From NCBI GenBank assembly GCA_003013855.2, contig PVNU02004155.1:2108001-2172000 (forward strand): a DNA stretch of 64,000 bases, given 5' to 3'. This DNA comes from Liriodendron chinense. Its lineage: Eukaryota > Streptophyta > Magnoliopsida > Magnoliales > Magnoliaceae. The position numbers were made by a program, and so were the translations under genes. The notes below the pieces were generated by a model. That model worked only from the letters and a program-made list of their open reading frames with translations. It was not told the DNA's origin and made no database searches. Below are positions 55,401 to 64,000 of this stretch, one piece after another (within the stretch, counting starts at the first letter, position 1; each line of letters starts with the position of its first letter).

Positions 55401-56589
55401 CATAGCCAAGTTTAGGGTGTTTTTTAACTTAAAAATATTATCATATTATATATAATTAGGATCTAACAGGGAGGCAAGGCGCAGACCGTATTCATGACCT
55501 GCCGGGTCCGGCCTAGCAAACCCAAACCCAACATGGGAAATGGGTTGACCTGAACCCTGACTTTCCAGGATGGGTCCAGGCTGGTTCAAGCTTTACCACA
55601 CTAGCCTGAAACAATCAGGAATGTCAAAAAGCTAATTGGGTGAGTTGGAAGCATGATCATTGGCAGAAGTGTTAAGGAGGCACTAAGGTTTCGGCTTTTA
55701 ACCCCTCTCTAAGCAAACTGATCAAACCTGAAACACAGAAGAAAAATAGAATACAGCCTGGCAAAACAAGTTATGGGGCAGAAAAGGCACAAAGAATGGT
55801 TGATACCCTTGGTTTGCGACATCAAGATGATGGAAGCAAGATGTCCAAGACAACACTGAATGAAAGAATGGCACAGACTTCTTGCTTACAAACAACTGTA
55901 AATACAGTCCTTAAATCACATGATCCAACAGGTTGGATTAGTGCAAACATGCTGCCACACCAATTAGAACTCAAGCATTTAGACCACGAGGTTAGATACT
56001 GAGTTGCCTGCTACATTCAGTTGGGCAAGTGAACTGCAGATATCCAGATTGCTAGTCTGCCTGGAATCTGTGGTATAAGGCATATGATTTGCGTACAATA
56101 GACATTTCTGGGGTGAAAAGTAAGACTATGCAAAGAAAAGATGGAGAGAACCAAAGGCGCACGCATGTGCGCACACACAAAAACACCGAACCAATGGTCA
56201 ATGCAGGCACCCTACCACTTCCATCGGCATCAACTACATATATAAAATAAAAGAATCCTAATATTACCATACCTCAATTGCCATGTAAAACCCAAGCCAT
56301 GGAACTCCTACTAGAACTTAACAATACTCTTACAACTCCCCCTCTTATTGCGTGAGTTTCTCACTAGAGTCATTGTGGCATGGGAACTCCCACATCTTGC
56401 TGTCCCAGCCCCTCTGACATTGTGTTAAAGGCCACAGCTCTACCACTCTCTCAGCACTATACAAGCCATGCTGAGCAGTCCTCTGAACTTAGAGAACTTT
56501 GAAAAACATAACCATTTCATAACTTCTGAATAAGATGAATCTACATAGTTTTGGGTGGTCTTTCATACACGTGATGTTCTTCTCAGTAA
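52441..56589. other. long intergenic stretch without a supported feature
   Basis: I saw no domain in any frame and no bounded element. A GACTCG/GAGTAAACTC-rich part lies at about 54090-54260, C-rich and A-rich runs near 54912-54922 and 54960-54980, and a GGGTCCGGCC/CCAAACCCAA-rich part at about 55500-55620. Any of these could be scraps of old repeats. Frames at 53518-53805 and 53758-54057 are unassigned. Confidence 0.4.
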
Positions 56590-57660
56590 CAATACCTTGT
56601 CATTCTTTGGCTCACCAAACTGTGAAGCTCACCAAACTGTGAAGGACATTTGTCCTCCACTGAACAACCGCGTAGCATTTGATTTGACACTGATTCTTCG
56701 ACTCTGGAAAACCTGGTGAACTCTGTGCACCCTTGGAGTGGGAAACATCATCCTATTATGTCTCTGCTCCCTAGCTCTTTCATCTTCCACAATAGGCCCA
56801 GTCCCTGACTGATTATTCTCTGCCCCTGACTCCTGTGACTCTTTTCCTTGAGACAAATCTTGGATTTTAATCTCCACGGACCTTTGAATTTGGTAGAACC
56901 AAGTTGTCTTTCACCAGCAAGACGATACCTCATAGAAGACCAGATCCCATGAGATTTAATTCTTCCAGTGGATACATTCATGCACCCCCACCCTTTTCAC
57001 TGTGCATTCTATTCCATGAAGTTACACCTTAATGCTTTCTTGTTGAGTTTAGCTCAAAAGTGAGGAACACAAAATTGAATTGAAGGCTTCTTTTGCTTCA
57101 AAATAATTTCTCAAAAAAAAAAAAAAAAAAAAATCATAGCCGAGGTTGTGGTAACCAATTGATCACGTAGGCAAGCGCCATCGTTTTTCACATGCATCAT
57201 GATCCAGCATCTCCCCCCAAGATGGTTCTTCCTTACAGGAACTCCATTCTATCAATGAATATTTGCACAAGTTAGCTGCTTCTGTATCCAATGCTTCTTG
57301 AGATGGGCATCTCCTTAATGCGTAATTCTCCACCATTGTCAGATAGCACGCAGTGGATTTTGTGATTGACTTCTGTTTCGAACATCACATAAAACTCCGT
57401 GAATACATGAGTACTTCAGAATTCTCTTTTTGGAAATGCATTAATACATACATTGAAAAAACAGCAGGAAGGTGAAGATGTAACGCATGGAACCAACTAT
57501 TAGATGTTTGACCTTGCTAAACACATTTGAGAGTCTAATTCCAGGGGCTCCTTTTCTACGAACTTCCGACTCCTGAAACAAAAACCTATTTTCTTTTCCA
57601 AATTGACAACCCACACATATTGTATCAGGCATATCAGCTATCTCAGTTATATCGCGTAAT
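56590..57660 (-). pseudogene. copia integrase remnant (downstream half of a split element)
   Basis: Reading leftward, ICVGCQFGKENRF (zinc-binding end, about 57620) is followed by VGSMRYIFTF. In shifted frames the core block CVLSDNGGELRIKEMP (about 57340), LTCAN, a decayed PHQNGV area and MMHVKN follow. After an A/T run come CMDVSTGRIKVSWDLVFYEVSS and a serine- and glutamate-rich linker to about 56629. The order is that of copia pol. Many frameshifts and stops leave it non-functional. Its upstream half is at 60180-61290. Confidence 0.72.
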
Positions 57661-60175
57661 GCATCACTGTAGTTGGGAAACATGAGGAAACATAGGAAAA
57701 TTGGTCAAATTTTTCAATGAAATTCAAGATTGTTATACGAGATATCAATACATACTTAGAAATCAAAACATCACAAAAAACAAGAGCACATAATAGATCT
57801 CCTTGTATGGGGTCGTAATCTATGCTGTTTGACTGCACTGATGCAAGCATATTCAAAGTTGATTTATATAATCTATAAATGTAAGAAGATATGTATGGAA
57901 ACTAGTGTTCGAAGTATCAGTATCGCTACAAGTTTCGGTAGCCAGTGATACGGAAACAATATCAATATCGCTGATAATATCGCCGATAACCAGAATGCGG
58001 GGAAACATGGGGAAAACCATGGAATTTTTTAGTGAAACTTAAAGAGATGCTAAAATGCACATTTACATATTTAGGAATAAAAAATTTGCAAAAAGAATGC
58101 ATGTATAATAAGTTTTCATTTAATGGAGGCCTAAAAGCATGTACTGTCGTAGGAAATCAACCCATCCTTCTCATCAATCCCATCTATCCATCCAACCATC
58201 CAATCCATCCAAATTTCCATCAATCTTTCAGAATATCTTGACAATACACAATATTTCACCAAGAAATCTTCGACAACTGGAAAGGAAACAAAAGACTATG
58301 GTCTCAATATCGCCCATGTTGCAATAATGATAATATCACGATATATCGATATTATCTTCGACAATTTGAACACTGCATACAACCATGTGCCCATAAAAAA
58401 ATTTGAAATGATTTTTTTTAATAAATAGATTTTTACAATATCAATACATTGCCTATATTATCGAAATATCACTGACACATTGGCGATACAATCGACACTT
58501 GGAATTTACATGGTAAAAAATATTGGCGATATCAATACGTTGGCTATACATCGCCTATACTTGGAATTTCTGATACAACTAGTGTTATCGGTATCACAAC
58601 CAATGTTATTAGTATTGCCGAGCTAGAGATATGGATAATATCAGGGATATTTCGATAATATTAGGGATACTCTGAACAATGGAAACACAAGCAACACATT
58701 CAAAAGAAAAAAAAGAGTAGAAAACTCAAAAATATACTTGTAAATAATGTGTGGTTGTGGCTCAGACCCACAGAGTTGCATGGTGACTCAAAATTATTAT
58801 CTCCATCTCGACAAGGCTAGGCATTGTACTCCTGCTCCACAAACCGTCAATCCTATGCCAAGGTCATAATAAAATGATACTAATGATGATGCTCTTTGAC
58901 ATAACATTGATACTTATCCTCTCTAATTTGAGAAAATTTGAAAAACAAAATCGATTTTTCCTCAATTTTCTGCAAATTGGTCTTTCCCCAAATCCCAAAA
59001 TTAGAGTATATATGACGATGATTTCATCAAATACTCCTAAATACTGTGAAATAGGGGCCAATTGACTGTTGATCAAAGTGGAATTTAAAAATATTTTTTT
59101 AACATTTTTAATTAATTTTTTTTTTTAAATTCCTAAATTGTCCGATTGACTGTTGATCAAAGTGGAATTAAAAAAAATATTTTTTAACATTTTTAATTTT
59201 TTAATTAAAAATTATTTTTTAAAAATAATTCCTATATTGCCAAGAATCCTAAATATACATGTTTGATTTCATGTTTGGACATTGAGATTACAACCGTTTT
59301 GGAAAAAATTGGAAAAATTTTGAATTTTCCCCAATTTTCCATGAATCAGCACATCTTCCCCCAAATCCCAAAATTAGAGTGTATATGCTGATGATTTCAT
59401 CAAGCACTCCTGAATACTCTGAAATGAGGGACAATTGACTGTTGATCGAAGTGGAATTTCGAAAAAGAATATTTTCTTAACATTTTAATTAACTTTTAAT
59501 TTTAAAAATATATATTTTTTAAAAAATCCTACAATTACCAAGAATCATTAGGTCAGGTTACATACATGTTTGAATTTGTGTTTGGACACAAAGATTTCAA
59601 TTGATTTGAGAGAAATTGAGAAAATTTCAATTTTTTCCAATTTTCTGCAACTCGGCCCATTTCCATGAAATCGAAGCTCCAAATCCATGATTTTTCATGC
59701 AAAATATGAAGAATCGCGGATTTGACCCTGATTTAACATTATTTATAACAAAAAATAAAAATAAAAAATTGAAAATGCTCATCGGATCGAAAAGGACCCC
59801 GGATTGGCTTAGATCTTTATTCTTGCTCGAAATTAGTGTTTTTCTTCAAAAGGATCCGTAAGGATGGCTCGAAACTCGAAATCCACAACAGATCATTTAG
59901 AAGTGGAGAGAAATAAAGAAAAAGGGATTTGGATGGTTTTTTTTACAATTTTTCTGCCCTCGGACTCGGACTGCTCACGTGTTCATGTGATTTCTATCGA
60001 TATCGATAGATATCATTGATACAAAGTATCTTTTATAAAGGATTGGTCACGATATTTTGCGAAATTTCGTGATATTGATGATACCATGCAATATATCCTG
60101 CTACGCGAAATTTTTTAGATACTATCTACATATCACATGGGTATATTTGCCGACATTGTTGATACTAAAAACGTT
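57661..60175. repeat. 2.5-kb AT-rich repeat block splitting the copia remnant
   Basis: It is dominated by ATATCGATATTATCG, GATAATATC and GATATCAATA-type motifs at both ends. A tandem array lies in the middle, and a perfect 18-bp palindrome TCTATCGATATCGATAGA at 59993-60010. Frames through it have no recognised domain. It lies exactly between the two halves of one copia element, so it is probably an insertion. Termini and a target duplication were not found. Confidence 0.55.
58930..59660 (+). repeat. tandem array, period about 366 bp, with shorter sub-repeats
   Basis: CCCAAATCCCAAAATTAGAGT, GATGATTTCATCAA and TTGACTGTTGATC(A/G)AAGTGGAATT recur near 58987-59090 and 59352-59460. The last block also occurs at 59147. 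A third, partial copy of the AATTTTC(C/T)(G/A)C part lies near 59640. Confidence 0.75.
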
Positions 60176-60179
60176 GCCT

Positions 60180-61290
60180 AACAAGACCACGTTTCACAAT
60201 CACAAGGAGCTTGTGACGACCGACATGTGGTTGCCTTTGCATTGCAAAGATCCGCGCTCAAGTGAGTTTTGTAAACATGTTGTCTTTGCAAACATCACAT
60301 ACAATGTATTCACTTTTTTACCTTCCATTAGATGTGTGCCAGTAACCTACAATTTTGCGAAAACTTAAACATCCTCTAGTTGGAGCAATACATAAATAGA
60401 CACAGTTGCCTGCGGGACAAACAACAAATTCTCCGCCATGCCCGGTACATGATAGACCCTATGTAGTATGCAATCTTCACCAAACCTCATGGCAAGTTCA
60501 ACATCACCCATGTGTTTTACCGCATGTTGTGTGTTATCGGCTGTCACGACCACCGGTTCTCATTATATGGACGCATGCATAAAATTGATTTTCATTACAT
60601 GTCATGTGATTCAAACAACCAGAATTTACAATTAAATCCTTCATGTAATCGACCATTGTATAATTGATTTCAATAATAAAAAAAATACAAATTCTTCCAA
60701 ATCTGGTGTATTGATCTCAAATACTATGAGTAAGGAAAAAAAAAATGTCACCTTATTCAACAATAGCAAGCATCGCTTGAGTGTCCCACTTGTGGTTAGT
60801 TGCTCCCCTAATTCAAACTCTTTATCACCAAATGGGTAGGAACAAACTTTACTTTGCATTTTTTTTGTAGAAAGTGAATTTCATTTCCACAACAAAGCAA
60901 CACCTTTTCTTTTATTGTTTTTCTTGTGTCTTCTTATCACCTTTGCCTTCATCACTAGAATCTCGCAAGTCGCATCTTTCAATTTGTTTCTTGAGTCTTT
61001 GATTTGCAGTTAGATTTATGCTTTCGATGCATTGCCTTTAAAAGATTTATGCTTTCCTTCGCCATCTTTTAAAGGCAATGCATCCTTGTCCTCAATTTTT
61101 AGATCCACCATTCTTGCAAGAACCATCTTATGACTAATTTAGAGATTTTCCAACTCAACTGTTGGTTGTGCTGCCCACCCAAAAACCATCGCCATATGTG
61201 TCTCATACTCTGGCCGTAACCAGTCATCAAAAGTGTTCGCAGCTAGGACTGCTAATTAGACTTTCAAGATCTAAGCGAGACAACTCTTGA
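60180..61290 (-). pseudogene. copia gag end, protease and pre-integrase remnant (upstream half of the split element)
   Basis: From the right, DDWLRPEYETHMAMVFGWAA (about 61230) is a Gag segment. The protease region reads VNSGCLNHMTC (about 60630), where the catalytic aspartate of DSG has become asparagine. VVTADNTQHAVKHMGDVELA and HRVYHVPGMAENLLFV (60553-60400) belong to the protease/pre-integrase part. VTGTHLMEGKK and LYVMFAKTTC follow down to about 60260. Frameshifts and stops are frequent. Continuation is at 56590-57660. Confidence 0.75.
61026..61084. repeat. 20-bp perfect inverted repeat with 19-bp loop
   Basis: GATGCATTGCCTTTAAAAGA (61026-61045) is followed by its exact complement TCTTTTAAAGGCAATGCATC (61065-61084), inside the decayed copia gag. 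Confidence 0.95.
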
Positions 61291-61460
61291 CACAATCATG
61301 AAAAGAAAATACTCAATAACAAAGATCTTACCTTATTCCAAACCATTGATCTCCCTTCTCCTACACTTATAATCAATGTTTAATTCCTTCTTGAAAACAA
61401 GCCAGCCAAAGTATCATACACCGTTGCTGTATTTCTGTTTGTCTTTACTCGTCGCTCGTC

Positions 61461-62023
61461 GGTGAGAATTGGTTGAGGCCTTAGATTAGACGATCTTGAC
61501 TTTCCTCAGATTTCAATTGAGGAAGCCTCTGCTATTGAATATCCCTTCTCTAAGGATGAAATTAAACAAATCTCTTGGCCCTTGTGGATTTCCATTAGCT
61601 TTCTTTCATTTGTTTTGGGATGTTGTTGGCAAACATGTGTGGATTTTGTCACAGATTTTTGTCCCATCAGCTTGCTGGGATCTCCTTCCAAAATCCTAGC
61701 GAAAAAGTCTTGGCTACTAGACTTAGGCTGGCCCTCTCAATATCATCTCTGAAGCCCAAGGGGCCTTCCTGGCCAATAGGCAGATCCTAGACTACGCCCT
61801 TCTTGCCCATGAATGTGTCAATTCTCATTTTAGGGAAGGTTTAGGTGGGCTAGTCTGCAAGCTCGATATTGAAAAGGCCTTTGATCAAGTGGATTGAGAT
61901 TACGTAGACTATACCCCAGGTTGCTTGGACTTTGGTATGAAATGGCATGGTTGGATTCGATCCTGTATTTCCTTAGGTTTTTTTTTTTTGTCCTTGTTAA
62001 TGGCTCTCCTAAAGGATTCCACC

Positions 62024-62056
<33 letters not shown>

Positions 62057-62394
62057 TAGAGGTCTTAGATAAAGTGATCTGCTCTCTCCTTTTATTTTTG
62101 TGATTGCTGCTAAGGGTCTCAGTTGTATGTTGAGGAAAGGGGAAGACATAGGTTTGTTCTAGGTGTTTCAAGGTGGGAAGACATGTTTTTTCTAGGGTTT
62201 CAAGGTGGCCCCCTCTAGCCCTTCAATTACCCACATTCGATACATAAACAACACTCTCCTTTTCCGTGAGGCTTTTGTCGACGTTGTGATTAACCTTGGG
62301 AAGGTTTTGCATTGTTTCGAGGCCATTTCTGGTCTCAAAATCATTCTTTTTAAAAGAAAAATGCTAGGTATTAATATTCATTGGGTACTCTCTT
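61461..62394 (+). pseudogene. LINE (L1-like) reverse-transcriptase fragment
   Basis: Across several frames the plus strand gives NWLRP, DLDFPQISIEEASAIEYPFS and AFFHLFWDVVGKHV. PISLLGSPSKILA, SEAQGAFLANRQILDYALLA, GGLVCKLDIEKAFDQVDW and SPFIFVIAAKGLSCML follow. This is the block order of plant non-LTR RT. The catalytic box, normally YADD, reads YINN (in THIRYINNTLLF near 62235-62270). About 30 residues before the PISLLG block are missing, and a C30 run interrupts the frame. The tail KVLHCFEAISGLKI is present, and homology ends at about 62394. No poly(A) tail is seen because copia sequence follows directly. Confidence 0.82.
62025..62054 (+). repeat. C30 homopolymer inside the LINE
   Basis: Thirty C in a row follow ATTCCACCT, where the LINE frame expects the GSPKGF...RGLRQ segment. 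The local length is likely to vary or be misassembled. Confidence 0.9.
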
Positions 62395-64000
62395 TAGCAT
62401 AAAGGTTATAGGTGTTATGATCCTTCTACTAGGAAATATTTTGTATCTATGGATGTAACCTTCTTTAAAGACCGCTCATTCTACTCTCCTATTATCTAAA
62501 CATGCTGATATAGTTGAGCCACAACATTTTCTGCCTCTGCCAGAAGTTGATACTTCTTCTCCTTCGGCATCTTCCATGGCACCTAAGCGGCTCCTCACCT
62601 ATGTTCACCGCACGTCGAGACCATCACATGGACCTTCCAGTACCAATAGCTCCTCTTCCAGTCTCAGGTACCTCCTCCCATCCTATATCTGCTGCTAGTC
62701 CTTCATCTCTTGTTGCTTCTCGCACTCGTAGTCATCATCCCACATTACACCCATCTTTCTAATTTTGTTTCTTATAAGTTTCTCTCACCCTCTTATTGTG
62801 ACTTCTTAGCTACTATTTCATCCTCTAGCTACTCCTAAGTTAGTACTCGAGGCCATTGCAGTACCTACTTGGAAGCAAGCAATGGAGGCAGAAATGGCAG
62901 CTCTTCATAAGAATGACACCTGGGATCTCGTTCCCTTATCTCCGGGTAAAAGTACAGTTGGGTGCAAGCGGGTGTTCTCTATAAAGTATCGGGTTGATGG
63001 GTCTATTGAGCACTACAAAGCACATCTAGTGGTTAAAGGTTACACACAACATTTTGTAATCAACTACAATGAGACATTCTCACCTGTTGCAAAGCTGACT
63101 TCGATCCGCTTAATTATTTCCTCGGCAGCGAATCTTCTTTGGCCTCTCTTTCAGTTGGATGTTAAAAATGCATTCCTCCATGGCGACCTAGAAGAAGTTT
63201 ATATGGATCTCCCACTTGGTTTTCAACTTAAGGGGGAGTCTGGGAAGGTGTGTAGGCTGAAAAAGGCTCTTTATGGTCTCAAGCAATCTCCCAGAGCTTG
63301 GTTTGCCAGGTTTAGAGTTGTTATTCTCTCCTTTGGCTTCGGACGATGTCAGGCAGATCATATCGTCTTCATTCATACTAGACAGGAAGGTAGAACTATT
63401 CTGCTTGTATATGTGGATGACATTGTGTTGACTGGTGATGACTTGGAGTTTATTGATAAAGTTAAGCACAAGTTGAGTAAGGAATTTGAGATTAAGGATC
63501 TGGGGCTTCGTGGTATTTTCTAGGGATTGAAGTTGCCCACTCATCTAATGGCATCTTCATATCTCAAAGGAAGTATACTCTTGACTTGTTGAGTGAGACT
63601 TGGTAAATTAGGTGCTCGTCCAGCTTCGTCTCCTATGGATCAGAAGCACTCATTGCATGTGTTGGAAGGTGAAAGTTTGACAGATCCTGACATGTACCAG
63701 AGGTTTGTTGGGAAACTAATCTATATGACAATTACAAGACCAGACATTGCCCAGGCTGCAAGTTTTGTAAGTCACTTTATATACTCACCAAAAGTGTCTC
63801 ATCTAGATGTTGTACATCGCATATTGAGGTACTTAAAGTCATGCCTAGGACGTGGTATTCTTTATAAGAAGTATGGACATGTTAATGTTGCTGGGTATTT
63901 TGATGCTGACTGGGCAGGATGCTCCACAGATCGAAAGTTAACCTTTGGTTATTGCACATTTGTCGGCGGCAACTTGGTCACATGGAGAAGTAAGAAACAG
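62395..64000 (+). pseudogene. Ty1/copia pol remnant: integrase end, RT and start of RNase H (runs off the window)
   Basis: KGYRCYDPSTRKYFVSMDVTFF (from 62401) is the end of a copia integrase domain. A stop-ridden proline- and serine-rich linker follows. RT is open at 62882-63523: MEAEMAALHKNDTWDLVPL, CKRVFSIKYRVDGSIEHYKA, FQLDVKNAFLHGDLEEVYM, KALYGLKQSPRAWF and an intact YVDD in LLVYVDDIVLTGDD. A frameshift near 63505 leads to YFLGIEVAHSSNGIFISQRK, another near 63600 to ARPASSPMDQKHSL and TRPDIAQAASFVS. The last part is RNase H (FDADWAGCSTDRKLTFGY). Which copia lineage is not certain. The 3' LTR lies beyond 64000. Confidence 0.88.

Overview
This window is plant nuclear DNA made mostly of mobile-element remains. 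It holds one convincing single-copy gene and one tRNA gene. The evidence for a flowering plant is an intronless CRINKLY4-type receptor kinase (37534-40260, +), Ty1/copia elements primed by initiator Met-tRNA, and a Tat-lineage Ty3/gypsy element. It also carries many short foldback elements with a shared GGGCCCACC core. These elements resemble ones I associate with magnoliid genomes, but that assignment is an impression and not proof.

Layout. 1-1063: an LTR-like remnant and a three-copy tandem repeat. 1064-22877: a four-level nest with target-site duplications (TSDs). A Mutator-like foldback element (1073-22868, 9-bp TSD) was hit by a Ty1/copia element (2940-22825, TSD GGACG). The copia was in turn hit by a 2.96-kb solo LTR (5202-8159, TSD CTTTC) and by a Tat-type gypsy element (8801-19100, TSD GTACT) that splits its gag. 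The gypsy element carries gag-pol on the minus strand and a spliced gene of its own on the plus strand (10053-12228) with TATA box, G-boxes and polyA signal. 22878-37000: intergenic DNA with a CTCTC/GGGGCCCA minisatellite, foldback elements, one clean solo LTR (31646-32268) and other LTR-like remnants. 37100-40970: the CRINKLY4 gene with an unusual repeated 5' end. 40970-52440: a field of foldback elements around a tRNA-Thr(UGU), plus an hAT-like element inside one of them. 52440-56590: nothing recognisable. 56590-61290: a decayed minus-strand copia element split by about 2.5 kb of AT-rich repeats. 61461-64000: a dead LINE joined to a decayed copia element that runs off the window.

Most unusual observation. 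The 5' LTR of the young gypsy element ends in a 191-bp inverted copy of its own R-U5. The copy starts at the predicted transcription start and lies inside the TSD. Both integrated termini are therefore U5 ends, which suggests that an aberrant, self-copied reverse-transcription product was integrated. Second is the antisense spliced gene in the same element. Third is a repeat array across the 5' leader and signal-peptide codons of CRINKLY4.
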